A DNA stretch of 64,000 nt from SZUA-309 sp050185825 (lineage in GTDB: Bacteria > Pseudomonadota > Gammaproteobacteria > Pseudomonadales > Azotimanducaceae). The stretch is taken from positions 62,001-126,000 of the forward strand of contig JBFWZA010000016.1 in NCBI GenBank assembly GCA_050185825.1, read 5' to 3'. The notes beneath the pieces were generated by a model that was given only the letters and a program-made list of their open reading frames with translations, was not told the origin of the DNA and did not search any database. Below are positions 44,175 to 51,056 of this stretch, one piece after another; position 1 is the stretch's first letter, and each line of letters starts with the position of its first letter. Both the position numbers and the translations under genes were made by a program.

Positions 44175-46066
44175 GCACGCCCAGCGACACCGCGACCGAC
44201 GCACCGCTCGATCACTCGATCTTCGAGGCCGACATCGAAGGCCGGGCCATGAACATGCAGTACCTGCGAAGGATCCTGCGCTGGGCCCGGCCGCACCGCG
44301 CCCTCGCCGGGGTGAGCATCCTGCAGGTACTGGCGGCATCGGTGCTCGCCGTGCTCATGCCCGTGGTGATCAGCCGGGTGGTGATCGACGGCGTCATCAT
44401 GGGGGAGCCGGACGCGCTGCTGCCGGACTTCGGCATGAACGCCGTGAATGATGCGGTGGCCGCGCTCACGGGTCTGTCGCCGCTGGTCAGCGCCTGCCTG
44501 ATCTTCGCCCTCCTCACCCTCTGCTGCCATGCGCTCTACCACCTGCATCGGGTCACCTTCAGCAGAACGGTGCTCGCCTCGCTCAGGGACATGCGCCGCG
44601 ACCTGTTCGCGCACATGGAGCGGCGGCCGTCTTCCTTCTACGACCGCGTCGCCGTCGGCCGGATCATGACGCGGATCACCAACGACGTGCAGGCGCTGTT
44701 CGATCTGCTCATGGGGCTCGGCATGCTGATCGGCGAGTTCGTGCCGTTCTTCCTGGGCCTCGGCATCATGCTCGCCATCGACGTGGAGCTCACCCTCTAC
44801 CTGCTGCTGGCGGTGCCGATTTTCTGGTTCATCACCTACTTCTTCCGGCAGGCCACGAGAATCGTCTATCGGGCCATCCGCAACACCGTTTCGCAGCTCA
44901 ACCAGAACCTGCAGGAGAACCTCTCCGGCATGCAGGTGGTGCAGCTCTCGAACCGGGAAGCGCGCAACCTCGCCCGCTACCGCGACATCAACGCCGAGAA
45001 CCGCGCCCACGAGGTCCATGCCATCAACCTCGAGTCGAGCTACGGCGCGTTCATGGACAACATGGTGAATATGGCGCTGGCCGTGATCATCTGGGTGGGT
45101 GGCGGTAACGCCCTGCAGGATGTCATCAGCCTGGGATCGGTGATCCTGTTCACCCAGTTCGTGGACATGTTCATCCGACCCATCCGCGTGCTGGGCCAGC
45201 AGTACAACATCCTGTTCCGGGCCATGGCCAGCGCCGAGCGGATCTTCCAGGCGCTGGACTGGCACGAGCAGGTGCGGGAGCCGGAGCGCCCGGCGGCGCT
45301 GCCGGAGCGCCTCGAGGGGCACATCGAGTTCCGGCACCTCACCTTCGGCTACGATCCCCGGGATCCCGTGCTCCACGACGTGTCGTTCACCGTGGCGCCG
45401 GGAGAGAAGCTGGCCGTGGTGGGCCCCACCGGCTCCGGGAAGAGCACGCTCATCCGCCTGCTCGGCCGGTTCTACAACTTTCCGGACGGCACCCTGTTCC
45501 TGGACGGCATCGACATCAACCGCATGCGCGCCAGCGACGTCCGCTCACGGGTCGGGGTGGTGCTCCAGGACTTCCACATCTTCTCCGGCACGATCCTGGA
45601 CAACATCCATCTCGGCAATCCGGCCATCAGCCGGGACGCCGCCATCCGCGCAGCCAGGATGGTGCACGCGGACGCGTTCATCGAGGCATTGCCGGCCGGC
45701 TACGACGAACCGCTCGTGGAGCGCGGTCAGAACCTGTCGCAGGGGCAGCGCCAGCTGCTCGCCTTCGCCCGGGTACTCGCGGCCGACCCGGAGATTCTGA
45801 TCCTCGACGAGGCCACGGCCAGCATCGACACCGAGACCGAGCAGCTCATTCAGGCCGCGCTCAGAACGGTCATGGCGCGCCGCACCGCGATCGTCATCGC
45901 CCATCGGCTGCAGACCATCCAGGAGGTGGATCGGATCCTCGTGCTCAAGGACGGCCGGGTGAAGGAACTTGGTACTCACGACGAGCTCATGGCGGCCCGC
46001 GGCGTCTACTACACGCTGAATCAGCTCCAGTTCCAGGATGTGGGGCTGAAACCGGATGCGCGCTGA
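44171..46066 (+). CDS. ABC exporter half-transporter, catalytic subunit (MdlB-like)
   Basis: 631 residues from GTG, coupled to the upstream half. A roughly 40-residue N-terminal extension precedes six membrane helices (about 50-340). The nucleotide-binding domain has Walker A GPTGSGKST, signature LSQGQRQL, canonical Walker B ILILDEATAS and H-loop IAHRL. With its partner it should form a type IV (MsbA/MdlAB-like) heterodimer with one active ATPase site, exporting lipids, drugs or peptides. The next genes are convergent. Confidence 0.9.
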   Translation: MSTPSDTATDAPLDHSIFEADIEGRAMNMQYLRRILRWARPHRALAGVSILQVLAASVLAVLMPVVISRVVIDGVIMGEPDALLPDFGMNAVNDAVAALTGLSPLVSACLIFALLTLCCHALYHLHRVTFSRTVLASLRDMRRDLFAHMERRPSSFYDRVAVGRIMTRITNDVQALFDLLMGLGMLIGEFVPFFLGLGIMLAIDVELTLYLLLAVPIFWFITYFFRQATRIVYRAIRNTVSQLNQNLQENLSGMQVVQLSNREARNLARYRDINAENRAHEVHAINLESSYGAFMDNMVNMALAVIIWVGGGNALQDVISLGSVILFTQFVDMFIRPIRVLGQQYNILFRAMASAERIFQALDWHEQVREPERPAALPERLEGHIEFRHLTFGYDPRDPVLHDVSFTVAPGEKLAVVGPTGSGKSTLIRLLGRFYNFPDGTLFLDGIDINRMRASDVRSRVGVVLQDFHIFSGTILDNIHLGNPAISRDAAIRAARMVHADAFIEALPAGYDEPLVERGQNLSQGQRQLLAFARVLAADPEILILDEATASIDTETEQLIQAALRTVMARRTAIVIAHRLQTIQEVDRILVLKDGRVKELGTHDELMAARGVYYTLNQLQFQDVGLKPDAR

Positions 46067-46084
46067 GCGTCGCTCAATCTGCGG

Positions 46085-46621
46085 CTACTGGAGACGCCGA
46101 ACCGTCACGTCCGGCTGGGATTCGAGTTCCATCTCGTAGTGGAAGCGATACCGTCTGATCGTGACGCTCTGTTGCGGTTTGATGGGACGCCTGCTTTTCT
46201 GGTTCTCGATCCAGATCTGTCCGTTCGACAGCGTCACGATCTGCGCGCCGGTGGGCGAAGACTGAACGCTGACGATCGTTGCGGTGAGGGAGTCAGCTTC
46301 CGCACTTCGACTTCGCTCCTCCTTCAGGCCGAAACTGTCCACATCGGTGACCGTGCCCGTCCTGGCATCCTCCGCTTGGATTGCCTCCCCCGCCGGCTCA
46401 GGTGGACCTTCGGCACGTGGCAGCACTGCAGTCGTGCCCGCTGAGGGTTGCGCCCGGGAGGTGGCCGCTTCGGCCGATCGGCCGGCGAGACGGTCGTAGC
46501 AGATGAGTCGTTCTGAAGGGTCATCGATTCGAACGCACTCGGAGAGATCGGATGCAGCCAGATCGGACGAGCCGGCCGTCGTGATGATCATCGCGACAAC
46601 GACGTGGAAGACTCTGCTCAT
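46085..46621 (-). CDS. Small exported protein of unknown function
   Basis: 178 residues with a signal peptide (about 1-23, VFHVVVAMIITTAGSS, cleavage near LAA). The mature N-terminus has the motif C-x4-D-x3-R-L-x-CYDRLAG (CVRIDD ... LICYDRLAG), frequent in small periplasmic proteins of Proteobacteria. A low-complexity middle (about 55-90) is followed by a beta-rich end (TATIVSVQSSPTGAQIVTL, IWIENQ). It starts 51 bp after the TonB-dependent receptor stop on the same strand, so the two are probably co-transcribed. I do not recognise a function. Confidence 0.75.
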   Translation of the reverse strand: MSRVFHVVVAMIITTAGSSDLAASDLSECVRIDDPSERLICYDRLAGRSAEAATSRAQPSAGTTAVLPRAEGPPEPAGEAIQAEDARTGTVTDVDSFGLKEERSRSAEADSLTATIVSVQSSPTGAQIVTLSNGQIWIENQKSRRPIKPQQSVTIRRYRFHYEMELESQPDVTVRRLQ

Positions 46622-46672
46622 GGGATCAGCGAGCGAGGGGCGGTGTGCCGCCCCTCGCGCATAACGGCTACG

Positions 46673-49600
46673 TCAGAGTGTCTGACGAAGACGCAGGTAC
46701 CACATGCGTCCTCTCACATCGTGAACGAACGTCTCGATACCTCCGAGGTTGAAGAACGGCTCGGGGAACTCGTCGAACACGTTGTTCGCACCCACCTCGA
46801 TGGTGGTCGAACCGACGCCGAACAGCTCTTCGAACGTGTACTTGTAGTTGAGGTCGACATAGGTGATGTCGTCCACGGAGTCTTCTCCGCCCCGCAGGCG
46901 GTGAAGAGTCTGCAGCCCTGCGGAGTTGAACTCGAGATCGAATCCGTCGATCCAGCGGACCCGGATACGCGCCGAGTGATTGCCCAGGAACCAGTTGACG
47001 GTACCGTTCACCCGCCATTCCGGCAGCGGCGGAATCTCGGCAATCTGCTCGTTCTGCTTGCCGACGCCATCACCGCTGTCCAGGGGATCACCGGTACCCA
47101 GGTCGAACGTGTACTCCTCGGCCCAGGTGGCGTTCAGCCCGAACGTGAAATTGCCGAATCTGTCGAAGGGCAGGTTGTACGTGGCGTAGATGTCCCACGC
47201 CGTGTGCTCCATCTCCTGGGCGTTGAGCCGGTCGACGAGCACCCGGGTAACCACGCCCGTGGAATTCCGGAAAATCTTGGGCTCGTTGTTCGCAATCCAG
47301 TTGGCGACGTCCGTCGCGTCGGCCGGGTCGTTGCCGGCGGCGAGGAACGACGCAAAGCTCGCCCGCAACACGTTGTTGCCGGTCTCCGTCGAAATCCTTT
47401 CCTCGAACTGGTAGTTGGCGTAATCCAGACCCAGCGTGAGGTCGCCGTCCAGCAGGTTCAACGAGAAGCCGATGTTGAACGTGTCGGCTTCTTCCGGAGC
47501 CAGGTTCGGGTTGCCGCTCACACAGGCCACGCGGAACGTCGCGGAGATGTCTCCGGTCAGGGGATCCGACATGGTCTCCAGTCCGCACTGCTCGGTGGAA
47601 AACTGCTGCTCGATCGTCGGCGCGATGAAGGCCGTACCCCAGGAAGCCCGAATCGACAGCCAGTCGGTGGGCTGCCAGAGACCCGCAATCTTGGGATCGA
47701 ACGAATCACCCACCCCGCCGCCATAGTCCGAGTACCGACCGGCGGCCGTTACTTCCAGCCGCTCGAGCACCGGAATGGAGAGCTCGAAGAACGCCGACGT
47801 GACGTCCTGGCTGGCCTTCCAGTCGAAGGCGCATCCGCCTTCGTGCCAGTCGCACTGGTTTCTCTGCGCACTGGCGTCCTCATCGACCTTCTCGTCGCGA
47901 TACTCCACGCCGAATGCAGCAAGGACATTGCCCGCCGGCAGCTCGAAGAGCTCACCCGTGGCGAGCATGTTGACGGACCAGAAATCGGTGTCGGTGATCT
48001 GATGTGACTGGATGTTCACCGCATCCAGAACGCTGACGCTGTTGGCGAAGCCCGGCGTGCCGGTGTACTGACAGACCCGGTCCTCGCACTCGAGTGCCTG
48101 GGTCGAGAAGGGGTTCCAGTACTGTGGCGAGCCGGTGAATCGTGGATCGGACTCGGGGACGTCCACCAGTTCTCCCCGCAGACCCGCCTCCAAGGCGTTC
48201 TGGCTGGTGTTCTTCTCTTCCAGAACGACGTGACCCCGGGAGACGATGGCTGTCGTCGCCACCTCCCAGGAGGTGTTCGGAATCTCTACGGTCAGGGTAT
48301 CGGAAGCGCGGAAGCTCCATGCATCGAACGACGCGTTACCCGTGTTCGATCCGTCGTCGTTGAGTGAAGAGGGCTGATTGGCGCCGGGCATCAGCCCGAT
48401 CTTGCTGAAGATGCGCAGTGCAACGACGTCCACGTCCTCGTTGAACGGAATGCCGGATGCCGGGTCGATTCCGGAAACGATCACGTCCATCACGCCGTCG
48501 CCATTCGCATCCACAGTGCCACGATCCGGTACCCCGTCAGCATCCGCATCCTGAGCATAGAGCGGCGCTCCGTCCGACGTCATCGCCCGGAAGGGATTGC
48601 CGGGGTGGTCACCCAGCACGATGGGGAACTCCTCCGTACGACCACCGGGATTCTGCGGAGATCCGCGGCTGTCCGACTGCAGGCGGGAGTAGACCAGCTC
48701 GAATTCGTTGCTGACGTTGTCGCTGAAGTCGTACTGGAAGTTGAAATAGGAACTCCACTTCTCCTGCGGATTGATGTAGTTCCAGGTTTCACCGAAGTGG
48801 AAGCTGCAATCCGTCGCGCCTGTGATGCCGGCTGGCAGACCCAGCGCGTACTCTGTGGCGGATCGCGGATCGCCCGTCAGGTAGTTGCCCTTCGTGCCCA
48901 CGTCTGTCCCGCCGGGACCGATGTCCGTGGCCACCCCGCAGCCCGGGTCGCGGAGGTTGGCTGCACCGACGATAGCGCCGGTGGTGTCCCGTACGGGTAC
49001 CCGCCACCTTCCGGGATTGCCGGTAGCGGACATTTCGAATCCCTCCCGGAGGAACTCGGGACGCTCGGTCTGCTCCAGCGTGGTCCGGTCGCTGTACGCG
49101 CCGGCAAACACGAAATGTCCCTTGTCCATCTCGCTGCCGAAGATGAACTCGAACATGTCTTCGTTGATATCGTTGTCGGAGTCCTGCTGATGGAACAGGG
49201 ATACCTCGGCGCCGCTGAAGTTTTTGCGCGGAATGACGTTCACCACGCCCGCCACCGCGTCCGAGCCGTAGGTTGCCGACGCCCCGTCCTTGAGGATGTC
49301 GATCCGCTCGATCGCGATCTGCGGCAGTGCGTTGTTGAGGTTCGTGCCTACACCCCGCTTGCCGTCCAGCAGGTTGAGCGTGGCCCGTTCGCCGAGCCCC
49401 CTCAAGTTTGCTGCGGTATCGGTGCCGATCTGAGGTCGTGCGGCGTATGTGTTCGTCTGAAAGTCAGATCCATAGTTGAACGTCTGGTTGACCAGCACCT
49501 CGCCGAGATTCGGTGTGGCGTTGTCGGCGATTTCCTCCGAGTCGACGACGGTCAGCGGTGATGCGGAGTCGAAGCTGTCCCGCTTGATCAGAGAACCAGT

Positions 49601-49729
49601 TACGACGATTTCTTCGATGACCTGCGGATCAGCAGGGGCGGCGTTTGCCGCGGGGATCAGCAGATTTGTTAGCGCTGTGAACAGCGCAGCGACGAGCGGC
49701 CATGATAGGCCATGTGTACCTTGGTACAT
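46673..49729 (-). CDS. TonB-dependent outer-membrane receptor
   Basis: 1018 residues with a signal peptide (about 1-30, ending AANA). A TonB-box-like EEIVVTGSLI near residue 38 is followed by the plug domain (about 50-180, LGEVLVNQTFNYG, RIDILKDGASATYGSDAVAGVVNV) and a long beta-barrel ending in aromatic-rich MWYLRLRQTL. Loops are Asp-rich (DADADGVPDRGTVDANGDG near 395), a calcium-binding-like pattern. Such large receptors often import peptides, oligosaccharides or other nutrients rather than siderophores, but the substrate cannot be read. The ribosome site GGGAGAGAG precedes the ATG. No TonB-ExbBD genes are nearby. Confidence 0.93.
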   Translation of the reverse strand: MYQGTHGLSWPLVAALFTALTNLLIPAANAAPADPQVIEEIVVTGSLIKRDSFDSASPLTVVDSEEIADNATPNLGEVLVNQTFNYGSDFQTNTYAARPQIGTDTAANLRGLGERATLNLLDGKRGVGTNLNNALPQIAIERIDILKDGASATYGSDAVAGVVNVIPRKNFSGAEVSLFHQQDSDNDINEDMFEFIFGSEMDKGHFVFAGAYSDRTTLEQTERPEFLREGFEMSATGNPGRWRVPVRDTTGAIVGAANLRDPGCGVATDIGPGGTDVGTKGNYLTGDPRSATEYALGLPAGITGATDCSFHFGETWNYINPQEKWSSYFNFQYDFSDNVSNEFELVYSRLQSDSRGSPQNPGGRTEEFPIVLGDHPGNPFRAMTSDGAPLYAQDADADGVPDRGTVDANGDGVMDVIVSGIDPASGIPFNEDVDVVALRIFSKIGLMPGANQPSSLNDDGSNTGNASFDAWSFRASDTLTVEIPNTSWEVATTAIVSRGHVVLEEKNTSQNALEAGLRGELVDVPESDPRFTGSPQYWNPFSTQALECEDRVCQYTGTPGFANSVSVLDAVNIQSHQITDTDFWSVNMLATGELFELPAGNVLAAFGVEYRDEKVDEDASAQRNQCDWHEGGCAFDWKASQDVTSAFFELSIPVLERLEVTAAGRYSDYGGGVGDSFDPKIAGLWQPTDWLSIRASWGTAFIAPTIEQQFSTEQCGLETMSDPLTGDISATFRVACVSGNPNLAPEEADTFNIGFSLNLLDGDLTLGLDYANYQFEERISTETGNNVLRASFASFLAAGNDPADATDVANWIANNEPKIFRNSTGVVTRVLVDRLNAQEMEHTAWDIYATYNLPFDRFGNFTFGLNATWAEEYTFDLGTGDPLDSGDGVGKQNEQIAEIPPLPEWRVNGTVNWFLGNHSARIRVRWIDGFDLEFNSAGLQTLHRLRGGEDSVDDITYVDLNYKYTFEELFGVGSTTIEVGANNVFDEFPEPFFNLGGIETFVHDVRGRMWYLRLRQTL

Positions 49730-50003
49730 TTATCTCTCTCCCTATAAGAGAAGTTTCTCCATCCCATGCGCCGTAAGGTGAATACAGGGACTGCGTCCCG
49801 CATTCAGCCTGACGCTTACTGGAAGATAAATCGTTTTCCTGTTGCGTACAATCATATGTCTCGGCGAATTGCATCCATTGGTCTGTTCGTAAGGAACCCA
49901 GTCGCGCTGCTTTTGATCGAGGTCAAAAGCAGCGGGCTGATGGACGGAACGTGTTCGACGAGTTCCCGGATCCGATTCTGAATGATTGCGGCCGTTCAGC
50001 CGT
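49730..50003 (-). other. Upstream region of the TonB-dependent receptor, no gene seen
   Basis: 274 bp between the GNAT and receptor genes. It is less GC-rich than its surroundings and holds the receptor's Shine-Dalgarno stretch, a small GAGAA/TTCTC palindrome (49748-49759) and an 11-bp inverted repeat (49906-49933). These are likely regulatory DNA for the receptor; no clear -35/-10 pair was identified. Confidence 0.45.
49906..49933. repeat. Perfect 11-bp inverted repeat upstream of the receptor gene
   Basis: GCTGCTTTTGA and its reverse complement flank TCGAGG. There is no U-tract on either strand. It could be an operator for the receptor gene or a weak terminator of the GNAT gene. Confidence 0.6.
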
Positions 50004-50702
50004 TCAGCGGACGTGGAAGTCCGTGGCCGCGAGAGAAAGGCCAAGCATCCGTGCGACCGCTTGTGAGGCGGCGTTCTCCCAGGACGTGCTGTAGATCGGC
50101 TCTGCGCCGTGTCCGCGAACTGCTTCCGCCCAGGCGCGCACGACGTCGCTGGCCAGGCCTCGACGCCGGAAATCGGGATGAGTCTCCACCCCTGCCTGAT
50201 GGGCCGCGGGCGTGATCCGCACGCTGGCGCATACCGAAACCGCAGCACCGTCCTGGAGGACGGCCAGGAAGGGCTGCCGGTGAGGAACGTCGGGTCGCCA
50301 GTCCGGCAGCCAGCGGCTGAGCACGTGCGCGTTGGCCTCGGTGACGGTGACGGTGGGAGCCGCTTCCGGGGCCGGGACTTCCGGGGGAAAGGTGTAGGCG
50401 GGCCCGCGCCAGACGGCCTGCACGGGAGAGGCGCGGTTCAGCAGGTCCAGGGCTCGCCCGGCGAGCCGGGGATCGGCGCGCAGGTCGCCGCCAACCGGCT
50501 CGGCCTCGCACAGAGACTCCAGTGACCGGACGAGCTCAGGTTCGAGATCGGCGCGGAAACGCCAGCGGTTGCCGGTTTCCGAGCGGACGAGGTGGAAGCG
50601 CGGCACCGCACCGCCATCCCACTGGTTGATGCCGGTGAGCCCGCCCCGGGCGTCGATCAGGTAGAGGGTGTGCAGGTGAAGGGCGGCGGGATCGCAGGGC
50701 AT
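50004..50702 (-). CDS. GNAT-family N-acetyltransferase
   Basis: 232 residues. The C-terminal half holds the acetyl-CoA-binding GNAT core: strand 4 AAHQAGVETHPDFRRRGLAS, with the RRRGLAS pyrophosphate loop, then a helix and the SWENAASQAVARMLGL segment. The N-terminal 100 residues are not recognisable. The substrate is unknown. It lies downstream of tRNA-Leu and its acceptor-like hairpins on the same strand, so it may be read from the tRNA promoter. Confidence 0.82.
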   Translation of the reverse strand: MPCDPAALHLHTLYLIDARGGLTGINQWDGGAVPRFHLVRSETGNRWRFRADLEPELVRSLESLCEAEPVGGDLRADPRLAGRALDLLNRASPVQAVWRGPAYTFPPEVPAPEAAPTVTVTEANAHVLSRWLPDWRPDVPHRQPFLAVLQDGAAVSVCASVRITPAAHQAGVETHPDFRRRGLASDVVRAWAEAVRGHGAEPIYSTSWENAASQAVARMLGLSLAATDFHVR

Positions 50703-50723
50703 CAGCCGGGGCGCTTCGTGAAA

Positions 50724-50780
50724 GGTGCCGGAGGCGGCTTCCTCGGCGTGGCGATTGGTGCCTGAGGAGGTCTCCTCGGC
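50724..50780 (-). repeat. Two tandem tRNA-acceptor-like hairpins downstream of tRNA-Leu
   Basis: Two units, 50756-50780 and 50724-50747, repeat with a 33-bp period. On the minus strand each starts GCCGAGG, like the 5' end of the adjacent tRNA-Leu. Each then folds back through CCTC and GGC with one extra bulged base and ends ACC(A), like its 3' end. The 5' flank ACGCCGAGG is also shared with the tRNA. They look like tRNA genes reduced to the acceptor stem; no anticodon or T arm remains. Confidence 0.65.
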
Positions 50781-50844
50781 GTATCAATCTGGAGAGCGTC
50801 GGAACAGATTGGCGGGTTCAGATCCAGGGTTGCTGCCCAGGATT

Positions 50845-50931
50845 TGGTGCCGAGGAGAGGACTTGAACCTCCACGGGGTTTCCCCCACTAGCACCTGAAG
50901 CTAGCGTGTCTACCAATTTCACCACCTCGGC
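50845..50931 (-). tRNA. tRNA-Leu (anticodon CAG)
   Basis: 87 nt including an encoded CCA. Acceptor stem GCCGAGG/CCTCGGC, anticodon stem CTAGC/GCTAG around loop TTCAGGT (anticodon CAG, reading CUG), a long variable arm GGGG-GAAA-CCCC typical of tRNA-Leu, and T arm GGAGG-TTCAAGT-CCTCT. CUG is the dominant leucine codon in this high-GC sequence. From memory a tRNA-Leu also lies upstream of rnr in Pseudomonas. Confidence 0.97.
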
Positions 50932-50986
50932 GTAGAAGCAGCTCGCGGCGACGCGTAACGGCCGCCGGCGACTGGCAGGGCGCGCA

Positions 50987-51015
50987 ATTAAATAGAAGAA
51001 GGGCTTTTCTGTCAA
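50987..51015 (-). promoter_or_regulatory. Promoter of tRNA-Leu with GC-rich discriminator
   Basis: On the minus strand a consensus -35 TTGACA and -10 TTTAAT are separated by 17 bp. They are followed by TGCGCGCCC, a GC-rich discriminator typical of stringently controlled stable-RNA promoters. Transcription would start about 50 bases before the mature tRNA. Confidence 0.75.
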
Positions 51016-51056
51016 ACTAGCCGCGAACGTCTAACTGACCGTTACAGGGACCCCCT

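Noticed and set aside
50724..50780. The acceptor-like hairpins considered as attachment-site duplications of the tRNA 3' end
   Set aside because: Similarity to the 3' end stops after about 12 bases, before the T arm, while the 5' end and its flank are also copied, which an integrase core site would not do. Kept as a secondary hypothesis only.
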